Notes: generated by a model from the sequence alone, not told the origin. A stretch of 64,000 nt of DNA from Vandammella animalimorsus (GCF_002285285.1 NZ_NSJF01000005.1:186001-250000); one strand, 5' to 3'; positions 53,773 through 63,155 are shown, counted from the stretch's first letter. Made by a program: numbers and translations.

Positions 53773-54123
53773 ATGCCTCCCTACAGCCTTGATGGCAAAA
53801 CCTTTCGCTCCGTCAGCAACACGCCCAATGGCGAAGTGGACGGGCAAGCCCGCTTTCACTACCGCCAGCAGGGCGACATCGTCACCGCCCACTACGAGGG
53901 CGGGCAGGTGCGCTGCGGCCAGCTCATGGCGCGCATGCTGCCCGATGGCCGCCTGGACATGCGCTACCACCACCTCAACAGCGCAGGCCAGTTCATGCTC
54001 GGTCAATGCCTGTCCACCCCCGAGCGCCTGCCCGATGGCCGCTTGCGCTTTCACGAGCAATGGCAATGGCTCAGCGGCGACGGCAGCAGCGGCCAATCCA
54101 TGATTGAAGAGGTCAGCCAATGA
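53773..54123 (+). CDS. Conserved small protein of unknown function
   Basis: 116 residues, no signal or membrane segment: [61 protein letters not shown] and [20 protein letters not shown]. This repeating beta-strand pattern is found in small proteins often labelled N-acetylglutamate synthase in genome records, without experimental basis and without the GNAT features that name would need. Its stop overlaps the hisI start by four bases (ATGA), so translation of the two is coupled. Confidence 0.75.
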   Translation: MPPYSLDGKTFRSVSNTPNGEVDGQARFHYRQQGDIVTAHYEGGQVRCGQLMARMLPDGRLDMRYHHLNSAGQFMLGQCLSTPERLPDGRLRFHEQWQWLSGDGSSGQSMIEEVSQ

Positions 54124-54575
54124 GCGAAGTCCCCCCTGCGGACGCCCCAGAAGCCCCCGCCAGCGACGACGCCTGGCTGGACGCCATCGCCTGGGACGCC
54201 AATGGCCTGATCCCCGCCATCGCCCAGGAAAAAGACACGGGCGACATCCTCATGGTCGCCTGGATGAACCGCGAGGCCCTGCGCCAGACGGCGCAAAAAG
54301 GCCAGGCCGTCTACTACAGCCGCTCGCGCGGCAAGCTCTGGCACAAGGGCGAGGAGTCGGGCCACTTTCAGACCGTGCACGCCATCCGCACCGACTGCGA
54401 CAACGACGTCATCTTGTTGACCATCACCCAGCACGGCCACCAGCCCTCCATCGCCTGCCACACCGGGCGCCACAGCTGCTTTTACCAACGGCTGGAAAAC
54501 CCCGCCTCGCCCAGCCCGCAATGGCAGGCCGTCGAGCCTGTGCTGAAAGACCCGCTGCGCATCTACAACCCCTGA
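54120..54575 (+). CDS. hisI: Phosphoribosyl-AMP cyclohydrolase
   Basis: 151 residues, separate from HisE. Motifs: [59 protein letters not shown] and [10 protein letters not shown]; the three cysteines and the DCDND aspartates are the zinc and magnesium ligands. It opens the PR-AMP ring. It is ATGA-coupled to the small gene before it and is followed closely by hisE. Confidence 0.96.
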   Translation: MSEVPPADAPEAPASDDAWLDAIAWDANGLIPAIAQEKDTGDILMVAWMNREALRQTAQKGQAVYYSRSRGKLWHKGEESGHFQTVHAIRTDCDNDVILLTITQHGHQPSIACHTGRHSCFYQRLENPASPSPQWQAVEPVLKDPLRIYNP

Positions 54576-54583
54576 GCCACACC

Positions 54584-54952
54584 ATGACCGACACCCCATC
54601 CGCGGACGCTTTGTTTGCCCATCTGGCCGAAGTTTTCCAATCGCGCAAGCCCCAGCGCGGCGGCGACCCTGAGCGCAGCTACGTCGCGCGCCTGCTGGCC
54701 GAAGGCAAGGCGCCCGACGCCTTTTTGAAAAAAATCGGCGAGGAGGCCGCCGAAGTCGTCATGGCCGCCAAGGACCTGGCCAGCGGCGCCAAGCCGAAGC
54801 AGGCGCTGGTCTATGAAGTGGCCGACCTGTGGTTTCACACCCTGGTGGCGCTGGCGCACTTCGATCTGGACGCCAGCGACGTGCTGCGCGAGCTGGCGCG
54901 GCGCGAAGGCCTCAGCGGACTGGCCGAGAAGGCCGCCCGCGCACAGGGCTGA
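54584..54952 (+). CDS. hisE: Phosphoribosyl-ATP diphosphatase
   Basis: 122 residues, all-helical MazG-like fold: [18 protein letters not shown] and [21 protein letters not shown] with the E-E-x-x-E and E-x-x-D metal sites. It removes pyrophosphate from PR-ATP. It begins 8 bases after hisI and is the last his gene of the operon. Confidence 0.96.
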   Translation: MTDTPSADALFAHLAEVFQSRKPQRGGDPERSYVARLLAEGKAPDAFLKKIGEEAAEVVMAAKDLASGAKPKQALVYEVADLWFHTLVALAHFDLDASDVLRELARREGLSGLAEKAARAQG

Positions 54953-54999
54953 GCAGCGCGCCTGCGCCCCATTCATTTTTTCCCAAGGAACCAACCCAC

Positions 55000-55542
55000 A
55001 TGCCATCCATCCTGCTCTTCAACGCCAGCAACAGTTCCCAATCCATTCACGACAAGGTGCTCGATGCCGTGCAGCAACTGCTGCAGGCCCAGGGCCAACA
55101 GCCCATCGAGCGCCAAAGCATGCGCGAGTACGAGCTGCCCCTGCTGAGCCTGGACCGCGAGCGCGAACAAGGCTACCCCGAGCCGGCCCAGGCCTTCTAT
55201 GCGCTGCTGGCCGCGCACGACGCGCTGGCCATTGCCTGCCCCGAGCACAATGGCTCCGTGCCGGCGGCGTTCAAGAATCTGCTGGACTGGACTTCGCGCT
55301 ACGCCCGCCACCAGCCGCAGAAAATGCTCGAAGGCAAACAGGTGCTGCTGCTGAGCACCTCAGGCGGCGCCAACGGCGGCGCCAGCAATCTGGCCCATCT
55401 GGCCAAGTTGCTGCCCTGGCAAGGCGCATCCCGGGTCGTCACCTGCAGTCTGGGCGGTTTCTACGAGCGCTTCCCCGAGGGCCAGCCCAATGAGGCCACG
55501 CGCGAGGAGCTGCAGCAGGCCGTGCAGCAATGGCTGGCATGA
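55000..55542 (+). CDS. NAD(P)H-dependent FMN reductase
   Basis: 180 residues, flavodoxin-like fold: SILLFNASNSSQSIHDKVLDAV binds the FMN phosphate, DALAIACPEHNGSVPAAFKNLLDW is the FMN-reductase signature, and LLLSTSGGANGGASNLAHL completes the flavin site. AAGGAA precedes the start by a normal distance. It lies 47 bases after hisE and may be read from the his transcript. It likely supplies reduced flavin or reduces quinone or azo compounds; the partner is unknown. Confidence 0.9.
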   Translation: MPSILLFNASNSSQSIHDKVLDAVQQLLQAQGQQPIERQSMREYELPLLSLDREREQGYPEPAQAFYALLAAHDALAIACPEHNGSVPAAFKNLLDWTSRYARHQPQKMLEGKQVLLLSTSGGANGGASNLAHLAKLLPWQGASRVVTCSLGGFYERFPEGQPNEATREELQQAVQQWLA

Positions 55543-55704
55543 GCGCACAGGTTTGCTGAGCGCCTGTCAAGAAGGGCCTGGCCTGGCACTCGGCATCTAC
55601 CCTGGCGCAGCCTGCGGCTGCCCATAATGGACCTTTCCCCTGGCGGGCCGCGCTGCCGTGGCGCGGCCCGTGTTGCCTTGTTTTTTTGACAGAAAGGTCA
55701 TGCC

Positions 55705-56802
55705 ATGCCAGCCATGATGAAAGCCGCCGTGTTCGTCGAGCCCGGGCGCATCGAAGTGGTCGACAAACCCATCCCGGACGTGGGCCCCAACGATGCCCTG
55801 ATCCGCATCACGACCACCACCATCTGTGGCACGGATGTGCACATCCTCAAGGGCGAATACCCGGTCGAGAAGGGCCTGACGGTTGGCCATGAGCCGGTGG
55901 GCGTGATCGAAAAGCTCGGCAGCGCCGTCAAGGGCTACCGCGAAGGCCAGCGCGTCATCGCCGGCGCCATCTGCCCGAACTTCAACTCCTACGCCGCGCA
56001 GGATGGCGTGCCCTCGCAGGATGGCAGCTATCTTGCAGCCAGCGGCCGCTGCGGCTGCCACGGCTACAAGCTCACCGCCGGCTGGCGCTTTGGCAATTTG
56101 ATCGACGGCACCCAGGCCGAATACGTGCTGGTGCCCGATGCCGAGGGCAACCTCGCGCCCGTGCCCGACGGCCTGAGCGACGAGCAGGTGCTGATGTGCC
56201 CGGACATCATGTCCACCGGCTTCGTTGGCGCCGAAAACGCCAACATCCGCATTGGCGATACCGTGGCCGTGATCGCCCAGGGCCCCATTGGCCTGTGCGC
56301 CACCGCTGGCGCGCGCCTGAAGGGCGCCACGACCATCATTGCCATCGACGGCAACGACGAACGCCTGGCCGTGGCCAAGCGCATGGGCGCGGACGTGACG
56401 CTGAACTTCCGCAAGCTCGACGTGGTGGACGAGGTGCTCAAGCTCACCGGCGGGCGCGGCGTGGATTCGGCCATCGAGGCGCTGGGCCTGCAAACCACCT
56501 TCGAGCAGGCGCTGCGCATGCTCAAGCCCGGCGGCACGCTCTCCAGCCTGGGCGTGTACTCCGAAGACCTGCGCATTCCATTGGGGCCATTCGGCGCCGG
56601 CTTGGGAGACCACAAGATCAACACCGCACTGTGCCCTGGCGGCAAGGAACGCATGCGCCGCCTGATGGCGGTGATCGAATCGGGCCGCGTGGATCTCAGC
56701 CCGCTGGTGACGCACACGCGCAAGCTCGAAGACATCGCCGAGGCTTACGATCTGTTCATGCACCAGCGCGACGGCGTGCTGAAGATCGCCATCAAACCCT
56801 GA
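55705..56802 (+). CDS. Zinc-type medium-chain alcohol dehydrogenase
   Basis: 365 residues. The catalytic zinc site is ICGTDVH, GHEPVGVIEKLG and a later acidic residue. The NAD(P) fold has VAVIAQGPIGLCATAGARLKGATTIIAIDGN. Segments like QAEYVLVPDAEGNLAPVPD and LMCPDIMSTGFVGAENANI resemble the secondary-alcohol dehydrogenases of the Clostridium/Thermoanaerobacter kind. The structural four-cysteine zinc loop is absent, which fits that group. Possible substrates are short secondary alcohols or ketones. It is a single-gene unit with its own terminator. Confidence 0.9.
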   Translation: MPAMMKAAVFVEPGRIEVVDKPIPDVGPNDALIRITTTTICGTDVHILKGEYPVEKGLTVGHEPVGVIEKLGSAVKGYREGQRVIAGAICPNFNSYAAQDGVPSQDGSYLAASGRCGCHGYKLTAGWRFGNLIDGTQAEYVLVPDAEGNLAPVPDGLSDEQVLMCPDIMSTGFVGAENANIRIGDTVAVIAQGPIGLCATAGARLKGATTIIAIDGNDERLAVAKRMGADVTLNFRKLDVVDEVLKLTGGRGVDSAIEALGLQTTFEQALRMLKPGGTLSSLGVYSEDLRIPLGPFGAGLGDHKINTALCPGGKERMRRLMAVIESGRVDLSPLVTHTRKLEDIAEAYDLFMHQRDGVLKIAIKP

Positions 56803-56851
56803 CGTCAGCAAGTTTGGACGCGCGCTTTGCGGCGCGCGGCGCACAACCAGC

Positions 56852-56876
56852 AAAGGGCCCGATTCGGGCCCTTTTT
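56852..56876 (+). terminator. Intrinsic terminator of the alcohol dehydrogenase gene
   Basis: AAAGGGCCCG (56852-56861) pairs perfectly with CGGGCCCTTT (56865-56874) around ATT, and the T run continues to 56876. It can also serve the convergent pncC-like gene. Confidence 0.88.
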
Positions 56877-56918
56877 GCATGGCAGGCGTGGCGTGAACCT
56901 GTGCTTTTGAACAGGCTC

Positions 56919-57404
56919 TCAGAACTCCAGCAGCCGGGCCAGGGCGTGGCGCATGGCGGCCTGACGGATGGCGGTGCGGTCACCTTCGAACTGGCAGCGC
57001 TGGGCCTGCAAGGTCTGGCCGTTGCCCCAGGCGAACCAGACTGTGCCCACGGGCTTGGCGGGGCTGCCGCCATCGGGGCCGGCAATGCCGGTGATGGCCA
57101 CGCTCAGCTGCGCCGGGGTATGGGCCAGCGCGCCGTGCGCCATGGCCAGGGCGACGGCCTGGCTGACTGCGCCTTCGCGCTCGATCAAGGCTGCGGGCAC
57201 GCCCAGCAGTTGCTGCTTGGCGACGTTGGAGTAGGTCACCAGGCCGCGCTCGAACCAGCGGCTGGAGCCTGGCAGCTCGGTACAGGCCGCGGCCAGCAGG
57301 CCGCCGGTGCAGCTCTCGGCCGTGACCAGCATGCGGCCGCTGCGCAGCAGGTGCTCGGCCAGGGCCTGCAGTTGTGCGTGCAAGATGGGGTCGGTGGCGT
57401 TCAT
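56919..57404 (-). CDS. pncC: Nicotinamide-nucleotide amidase (CinA C-terminal family)
   Basis: 161 residues. MLVTAESCTGGLLAAACTELPGSSRWFERGLVTYSNVAK contains the catalytic serine and the family signature; AITGIAGPDGGSPAKPVGTVWFAW follows. This is the stand-alone PncC form, which returns nicotinamide mononucleotide to the NAD pathway. The TGA stop is followed at once by GAGCCTGTTC, a short form of the dispersed repeat. It lies 49 bases downstream of pgpA on the same strand. Confidence 0.95.
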   Translation of the reverse strand: MNATDPILHAQLQALAEHLLRSGRMLVTAESCTGGLLAAACTELPGSSRWFERGLVTYSNVAKQQLLGVPAALIEREGAVSQAVALAMAHGALAHTPAQLSVAITGIAGPDGGSPAKPVGTVWFAWGNGQTLQAQRCQFEGDRTAIRQAAMRHALARLLEF

Positions 57405-57453
57405 GGCGTCGGGCTCGGCTCAGAAGTCAAAACATCAGGGGGCAAAACCAGCT

Positions 57454-57975
57454 TCAAAACCAGTGCACGCCCAGCGCCAGCACCAGCAGGGTGCAGAAGG
57501 CAGCGACCAGGTCGTCCCACAGGATGCCCCAGGCGCCGCGCCAGCCGTGGCCCTTGAATGCGCGATCGGCCCAGCGCACGGGCTGGGGCTTGACGATGTC
57601 GAAGAAGCGAAACAGCCCGAAGGCCAGCAGCTGCAGCCAGAAGCTGCTGGGGCCCAGCACCCAGAGCACCAGCCAGAAGGCCAGGATTTCGTCCCAGACG
57701 ATGCAGCCCGGGTCCTCGCTGCCGAGCATGCGGGCGGTGCGCTCGCAGGCCCACCAGCCGATCAGCAGGGCCGCCACGAAGAACCAGGCCAGCAGGGCAT
57801 CGGGCGCGCGCGCGAGCAGCAGCGCATAACTCAACCAGGCTGCCAGCGTGCCCATGGTGCCCGGCGAGACGGGGATGCGCCCGCAGCCCAGGCCCAGCGC
57901 AATGGCGCGCGCCAGGCGTGCGCTCAGCTTGTCGCCAAGGGGAAACACGGAGGTGGTGCGGGACGTGGAAGACAT
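57454..57975 (-). CDS. pgpA: Phosphatidylglycerophosphatase A
   Basis: 173 residues with four membrane helices. Family motifs: GLGCGRIPVSPGTMGTLAAW, PGCIVWDEILAFWLVLW, LFRFFDIVKPQPVRWADRAFKG and GAWGILWDDLVAAFCTLLVL, which hold the acidic residues of the active site. It dephosphorylates phosphatidylglycerophosphate. The start at 57975 gives the usual length; the frame is open to 58050. pncC follows on the same strand. Confidence 0.95.
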   Translation of the reverse strand: MSSTSRTTSVFPLGDKLSARLARAIALGLGCGRIPVSPGTMGTLAAWLSYALLLARAPDALLAWFFVAALLIGWWACERTARMLGSEDPGCIVWDEILAFWLVLWVLGPSSFWLQLLAFGLFRFFDIVKPQPVRWADRAFKGHGWRGAWGILWDDLVAAFCTLLVLALGVHWF

Positions 57976-58149
57976 GACAATACTTTGGATCGCAAACGCA
58001 TGGGCCACCGATGGTAGCGGCAAATGCTGCCCGGACTGTTGGTGCTCCATGCAGGCATGGCCCTCTGGCTATGATTTGCCGTGTTTCCCCGCCTTGCGGC
58101 GCAGGGCGCAGGGAGCGCAGCCACAACAATGATGAAAGGAGTCACAGCA

Positions 58150-59826
58150 ATGAACCAGCAGCAGCGCCCTTGGTTGGATGCCTACCCCCCTGGTGTACCC
58201 GCCGAAATCGACCCGGATCAGTATCAGTCGTTGAACCAACTCATCGACGAGAGCATGCAGGCCTTTCGCGACAAGGCCTGCTACAGCTACATGGGCAAGG
58301 AGTTCAACTTTGGCGAGATCGACGCCCAGAGCGCGGCCTTTGCCGCCTACTTGCAGGGACTGGGGCTGAAAAAGGGCGACCGCGTGGCGGTGATGATGCC
58401 CAACGTGGTGCAGTACCCGGTGGCAGTGATCGGCGTGCTGCGCGCCGGGCTGGTGCTGGTCAACGTCAACCCGCTGTACACGGCGCGCGAGCTGGAGCAT
58501 CAGCTCAATGACTCGGGCGCGACGGCCATCGTCATCATCGAAAACTTCGCGCAGACTTTGCAGCAGTGTCTGGCCAAGACGCCCGTCAAGCACATCGTGC
58601 TCACCAGCATGGGCGACAGCCTGGGCCTGCTCAAGGGGGCGCTGGTCAATTACGTGGTGCGCAATGTCAAAAAGCTGGTGCCGGCTTTCGATTTGCCCGG
58701 TGCGGTGCGCTTCAACGAGGCGTTGAGAATTGGTCAGGGCCGCACGCTGGCGCCGGTGGCCGTGCAGTCCAGTGACATCGCCGTGCTGCAGTACACCGGC
58801 GGCACCACTGGCGTGAGCAAGGGCGCCGTGCTCACGCACCGCAACATCATTGCCAACATCCTGCAATCGGCCGTTTGGAACGAGCCGGTCATGGGGCTGA
58901 TTCCCAAGGAGCAGCAACCCACCCTGGTGTGCGCGCTGCCGCTCTACCACATCTTCGCCTTCACGGTGAACATGATGCTGGGCCTGCGCAACGGCTCGAA
59001 GAACATCCTGCTGCCCAACCCGCGCGATCTGGACAGCGTGCTCAAGGAGCTGGCCAAGCACACTTTCCATTCCTTCCCGGCCGTCAACACCTTGTTCAAT
59101 GGCCTGCTGCACCACCCGAACTTCAACACCGTGGACTGGAGCAATCTGAAGATGTCGCTGGGCGGCGGCATGGCTGTGCAGGGCGCGGTGGCCAAGCTCT
59201 GGCTGGAGAAGACCGGCAGCCCGATCTGCGAGGGCTATGGCCTCTCGGAGACCAGCCCCTGCGCCACCTGCAACCCGGTGACGAACCGCGAGTTCAACGG
59301 CACCATCGGCCTGCCGCTGCCCAGCACCGAGATCAAGTGCCTGGACGACGAGGGCAACGAAGTGCCGCTGGGCACGCCCGGCGAGATCGCCATCAAGGGC
59401 CCGCAGGTCATGCAAGGCTATTGGCAGCGCCCGGACGAGACCGCCAAGGTCATGACTGCCGATGGGTTCTTTCGCTCTGGCGACATCGGCGTCATGAACG
59501 AGCAGGGCTATGTGCGCATCGTCGATCGCAAGAAGGACATGGTGCTGGTCAGCGGCTTTAACGTCTTCCCCAACGAGGTCGAGGACGTGATTGCCATGAT
59601 GCCCGGCGTGCTCGAGTGCGCCGTGGTTGGCGTGCCCGACGAGAAAACTGGCGAGGCCATCAAGCTGGTCATCGTCAAGCGCGAGCCCGGCCTGAGCGAG
59701 GAGGCTGTGCGCGACTACGCCAAGCACAACCTCACCAACTACAAGCGCCCCAAGCACGTGGAGTTCCGAGATGCCTTGCCCAAGACCCCAGTGGGCAAGA
59801 TCCTGCGCCGCGAGCTGCGCGATTGA
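58150..59826 (+). CDS. fadD: Long-chain fatty-acid-CoA ligase
   Basis: 558 residues; the ATG at 58150 follows AAGGAG by a suitable distance, better than the ATGs at 58129 or 58132. AMP-binding motif YTGGTTGVSKGAVLTHRN near residue 210, ALPLYHIFAFTVN, EGYGLSETSPCATCNP (A5), the hinge RSGDIGVMNEQGYVRIVDRKKDMVLVSGFNVFPNEVED and the catalytic lysine in KTPVGKILRRELR. It activates fatty acids for beta-oxidation or lipid synthesis. It is a stand-alone gene followed by the 275-bp repeat element. Confidence 0.96.
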   Translation: MNQQQRPWLDAYPPGVPAEIDPDQYQSLNQLIDESMQAFRDKACYSYMGKEFNFGEIDAQSAAFAAYLQGLGLKKGDRVAVMMPNVVQYPVAVIGVLRAGLVLVNVNPLYTARELEHQLNDSGATAIVIIENFAQTLQQCLAKTPVKHIVLTSMGDSLGLLKGALVNYVVRNVKKLVPAFDLPGAVRFNEALRIGQGRTLAPVAVQSSDIAVLQYTGGTTGVSKGAVLTHRNIIANILQSAVWNEPVMGLIPKEQQPTLVCALPLYHIFAFTVNMMLGLRNGSKNILLPNPRDLDSVLKELAKHTFHSFPAVNTLFNGLLHHPNFNTVDWSNLKMSLGGGMAVQGAVAKLWLEKTGSPICEGYGLSETSPCATCNPVTNREFNGTIGLPLPSTEIKCLDDEGNEVPLGTPGEIAIKGPQVMQGYWQRPDETAKVMTADGFFRSGDIGVMNEQGYVRIVDRKKDMVLVSGFNVFPNEVEDVIAMMPGVLECAVVGVPDEKTGEAIKLVIVKREPGLSEEAVRDYAKHNLTNYKRPKHVEFRDALPKTPVGKILRRELRD

Positions 59827-59881
59827 AAGCAGCGCCCGGCGTGCTGATGGCGCAGCCGCCGGGCGTGGTGTGCAGCGCGGC

Positions 59882-60156
59882 TAGAGCGTGTTATGCACTT
59901 TGCGCTCCCCCGCGCTGGCCTCAAAACCGTGTAATCGCAAGGCGGCGCGCGCCGCCAAGGCTGGCTGCCTTGGCAAGCGTGCCAACGCGGCGAGTGCATG
60001 GTTTTTGGGCCAGCCCGAAGGGAGAGCGCCCCGGCATGCGCATTACGGCGTTGCCGTTTCCTTGCAGCCCACCGGGCTGCGGCGGCAACGGCGCCTTGCA
60101 CTGCACACGCCGGGGCGCTCTCGCGGAGGGGGGCGGAAAGTGCATAACACGCTCTA
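59882..60156. mobile_element. 275-bp MITE-like element with perfect 20-bp terminal inverted repeats
   Basis: The ends TAGAGCGTGTTATGCACTTT (59882-59901) and its exact complement (60137-60156) form perfect 20-bp inverted repeats. Inside, GAGAGCGCCCCGGC (about 60021-60034) and GCCGGGGCGCTCTC (about 60109-60122) form a second inverted repeat, nested within the first. No credible protein is encoded. Solo and short paired copies of the same terminal sequence occur at 2953, 17523, 23356, 48566 and 53670. It fills the 373-base gap between fadD and ppsR. A non-autonomous mobile element or a long palindromic repeat are the two readings; no target-site duplication is evident. Confidence 0.65.
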
Positions 60157-60199
60157 TGATCGCGCTTTCTTTGTGTCTTTGTGACTTGCACGCGTGACC

Positions 60200-61024
60200 A
60201 TGCCCAACCGCACTGCTTATTTCGTCTCCGATGGCACAGGCATTACTGCCGAGGCCTTTGGCAATGCCATCCTGGCGCAGTTCGACCTGAATGTGCGCAA
60301 GCAGCGCCTGCCGTTCGTCGATACGGTGGACAAGGCCCACCAGGCCATCCGGCAGATCAACCACAGCCTGGAGTTGGAGAACAAAAAGCCCATCGTCTTC
60401 ACGACGCTGGTCAACCCCGACGTGCAGGCGGTGTTCGCGCAGCACTGCAAGGGCATGGTGATGGACATGTTCGGCAGCTTCGTGCAGCCGCTCGAAGATG
60501 AGCTGGGCGCCAAGTCGCACCACCGCGTAGGTCGCTTTACCGACATCAGCAAGAGCAAGGAATACTCCGACCGCATGGAGGCCATCAACTACACGCTGGC
60601 GCACGACGATGGCCAGTCCAACATGGACTTGCAAAGCGCTGACGTGATCCTGGTGGGCGTCAGCCGCAGCGGCAAAACGCCCACCAGCCTGTACCTGGCC
60701 ATGCAGTACGGGCTGAAGGTGGCCAACTACCCGCTGATCCCGGAGGACTTCGAGCGCCAGCAACTGCCGCCGGCGCTGGTGCCGCTGAAGAAGAAGCTGT
60801 TTGGCCTGACCATCCAGCCCGAGCGCCTGAGCGAGATCCGCAACGAGCGCCGCCCAGGCTCGCGCTATGCAAGCCTGGCCAATTGCCGCATGGAAGTCAG
60901 CGAGGCCGAGAGCATGATGCGCCGCGCCGGCGTGGCCTGGCTTTCGACCACGACCAAATCCATCGAGGAAATCTCCACGACCATCCTGCAGGAGCTGATG
61001 CCCGAGCGCCTGGCCGGGCGCTGA
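60200..61024 (+). CDS. ppsR: Pyruvate, water dikinase regulatory protein
   Basis: 274 residues from the ATG at 60200 (a GTG at 60194 is in frame). The DUF299 family is clear: YFVSDGTGITAEAFGNAILAQF at the start, the P-loop GVSRSGKTPTSLYLA near residue 155, and LTIQPERLSEIRNERRPGS with LSTTTKSIEEISTTIL at the end. It is a bifunctional ADP-dependent kinase and phosphorylase that switches PEP synthase. Its target ppsA, usually next to it, is not in the window. The gene starts 44 bases after the inverted-repeat element. Confidence 0.95.
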   Translation: MPNRTAYFVSDGTGITAEAFGNAILAQFDLNVRKQRLPFVDTVDKAHQAIRQINHSLELENKKPIVFTTLVNPDVQAVFAQHCKGMVMDMFGSFVQPLEDELGAKSHHRVGRFTDISKSKEYSDRMEAINYTLAHDDGQSNMDLQSADVILVGVSRSGKTPTSLYLAMQYGLKVANYPLIPEDFERQQLPPALVPLKKKLFGLTIQPERLSEIRNERRPGSRYASLANCRMEVSEAESMMRRAGVAWLSTTTKSIEEISTTILQELMPERLAGR

Positions 61025-61060
61025 TGCCCACGGCGCTGCGCTGGCGCTGGCAAGAAAGCC

Positions 61061-61783
61061 TCAATGCGCGGGCGCTTGGGTTTGGCGCCACACAGTCTTG
61101 CCGTCGCTGTCCTTGTCGATGCCTTGCAGCACGGCCTCGTGCTCGGCCAGCTCGCGCTCGCTGGCGTTGAGCACCAGCAGCTGCAACTGGCTGAAATCCA
61201 CGCGCACCTGGCTGTCTTGCTCCGGGCTGTCCTGCTCTTGCACGGCATCTTCGGTCAGCAGCGCGTTCTGCCCGCGCGTGAGGTGCAGGTAAACCTGGGC
61301 CAGCAGCTCCGAATCCAGCAGCGCGCCGTGCAGCGTGCGGTTGGATTTGTCGATCTCGAAGCGGTCGCACAGCGCATCGAGCGAATTGCGCTTGCCGGGG
61401 AAGGCTTCGCGCGCCAGCAGCAGGCTGTCGGTGATGGCGCTGACGTAAGTGCTCAGCGCGGGCTTGCCCAGCAGTTTGAGCTCGTTGTCCAGAAAGCCCA
61501 CGTCGAACGCAGCGTTGTGGATGATGATTTCCGCATCGCGCACGAAGTCCAGGAACTGCTCGACGCATTCGTCAAAGCGCGGCTTGTCGCTGAGGAATTC
61601 GCGCGTGATGCCGTGCACGCGCAGCGCATCGGGGTGGCTGTCGCGATCGACCTTGAAGTAATAGTGCAGATGCCGCCCGGTGAGCTGGCGGTTTTGCAGT
61701 TCCACGCAGGCCAGTTCGATGACCCGGTCGCCCTCGGCCACCGACAGGCCGGTGGTTTCGGTGTCCATGATGATTTGACGCAT
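61061..61783 (-). CDS. dnaQ: DNA polymerase III epsilon subunit (proofreading exonuclease)
   Basis: 240 residues from MRQIIMDTETTGLS. The three DEDDh exonuclease motifs are present: DTETTG (Exo I), HNAAFDVGFLDNEL (Exo II) and HGALLDSELLAQVYLHL (Exo III epsilon). The C-terminal 60 residues are the flexible tail for binding the alpha subunit. It edits replication errors. It is convergent with ppsR and divergent from coaBC. Confidence 0.96.
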   Translation of the reverse strand: MRQIIMDTETTGLSVAEGDRVIELACVELQNRQLTGRHLHYYFKVDRDSHPDALRVHGITREFLSDKPRFDECVEQFLDFVRDAEIIIHNAAFDVGFLDNELKLLGKPALSTYVSAITDSLLLAREAFPGKRNSLDALCDRFEIDKSNRTLHGALLDSELLAQVYLHLTRGQNALLTEDAVQEQDSPEQDSQVRVDFSQLQLLVLNASERELAEHEAVLQGIDKDSDGKTVWRQTQAPAH

Positions 61784-61880
61784 AGGCACAATCGCGGCAA
61801 AAACCGCCAGCGTAGCACCATCTGCCGTCCCATCGGCGGCAAAATGCGGCGCTTGTGCCATTTCTCTCATCTGCCTTGCC

Positions 61881-63155
61881 ATGACCACAGCTGCCCCAGC
61901 CTTGCCCGACCCTGCCGCGCCGACGCACGAATCGCCGCTGCACGGCAAACACCTGCTCCTGGGCCTGACGGGCGGGGTGGCTTGCTACAAGGCCGCCGAG
62001 TTGTGCCGCTTGCTCATCAAAGCCGGGGCCAGCGTGCAGGTGGTCATGACCGAGGCCGCCTGTGAGTTCATCACCCCCGTGACCATGCAGGCGCTCTCGG
62101 GCCGGGCGGTGTATTGCTCGCAGTGGGATGCGCGCCAGCCCAACAACATGGCGCACATCAACCTCAGCCGCGAAGCCGATGCCATGCTGCTGGCGCCGTG
62201 CAGCGCCGATTTCATCGCCCGCCTGGCGCAGGGCCGCGCCGATGAGTTGCTCAGCCTGATGTGCCTGGCGCGCCCGATCGAGCGGGTGCCGCTGCTGGTG
62301 GCGCCGGCGATGAACCGAGAGATGTGGTTGCACCCCAGCACCCAGCGCAACTTGGCGCAGATCGCCCAGGATGGCGCACTGCTGCTGGGCGTGGGCCATG
62401 GCGAGCAGGCCTGCGGTGAGTACGGCGACGGCCGGATGCTGGAGCCTTGGCAGCTGCTGCAGGAGCTTGCGGCCCACTTCACCCCCAAGGCGCTGGCTGG
62501 CCGGCGCGTGCTGGTCACGGCTGGGCCAACTTTTGAGGCCATCGACCCGGTGCGCGGCCTGACCAACCGCTCCAGCGGCAAGATGGGCTACGCCATCGCC
62601 CAGGCCGCTTGGGAGGCTGGCGCGCAGGTGACGCTGGTCAGCGGCCCGGTGGCGCTTCAGACGCCCCATGGCGTCTCGCGCATCGACGTGCAATCGGCGC
62701 GGCAAATGCTCGATGCCGCCACTGCCCAGGCGCAAACGGCCGATGTGTTCATCGCCACGGCGGCTGTGGCCGATTGGCGGCCTGCCGAGGTGGCCGAGCA
62801 GAAGATCAAGAAGCGCGCCGATGGCGCCATGCCGGCGCTGCAGTTCACCGAGAACCCGGACATCCTCGCCAGCATCGCACGCAGCGACCGCGCGCGCCAG
62901 GGCCTGTTGTACTGCGTGGGCTTTGCCGCCGAGAGCGAAGACCTGCTGGCCCACGCCAGCGCCAAGCGCCAGCGCAAGGGCGTGCCCCTGCTGGTGGGCA
63001 ACATTGGCCCCAATACTTTTGGTCAGGACGACAACACCATCACCCTGTTTGACGAACACGGCCACCAGCGCCTGCCGACAGCCAGCAAGCGCGTGCTGGC
63101 GCGGCAGTTGGTGCAGGAAATTGCTCGCCGCCTGCCGGGCCATCCAGTGAATTGA
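61881..63155 (+). CDS. coaBC: Bifunctional phosphopantothenoylcysteine decarboxylase/phosphopantothenate-cysteine ligase
   Basis: 424 residues. The N-terminal CoaC flavoprotein domain has LLLGLTGGVACYKAAELCRLL, the histidine of MAHINLSREAD, PAMNREMW and the cysteine loop ACGEYGDGRM. The CoaB domain begins near residue 210: VTAGPTFEAIDPVRGLTNRSSGKMG, ATAAVADWRP, KRKGVPLLVGNIGPNTFGQDDN. It carries out two steps of coenzyme A synthesis. Confidence 0.97.
   Translation: MTTAAPALPDPAAPTHESPLHGKHLLLGLTGGVACYKAAELCRLLIKAGASVQVVMTEAACEFITPVTMQALSGRAVYCSQWDARQPNNMAHINLSREADAMLLAPCSADFIARLAQGRADELLSLMCLARPIERVPLLVAPAMNREMWLHPSTQRNLAQIAQDGALLLGVGHGEQACGEYGDGRMLEPWQLLQELAAHFTPKALAGRRVLVTAGPTFEAIDPVRGLTNRSSGKMGYAIAQAAWEAGAQVTLVSGPVALQTPHGVSRIDVQSARQMLDAATAQAQTADVFIATAAVADWRPAEVAEQKIKKRADGAMPALQFTENPDILASIARSDRARQGLLYCVGFAAESEDLLAHASAKRQRKGVPLLVGNIGPNTFGQDDNTITLFDEHGHQRLPTASKRVLARQLVQEIARRLPGHPVN

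Noticed and set aside
55680-55700. Identical TTGACAGAAAGGTCAT before the zinc alcohol dehydrogenase and before the yccA-like gene
   Set aside because: The shared stretch sits where a ribosome site is expected (AAAGG) and too close to the ATG for a promoter; two copies are not enough to argue for shared regulation.
60121-60191. Peptide-like frame containing KCITRS repeated in several places
   Set aside because: KCITRS is only the translation of the dispersed AAAGTGCATAACACGCTCT repeat and not a protein family motif.
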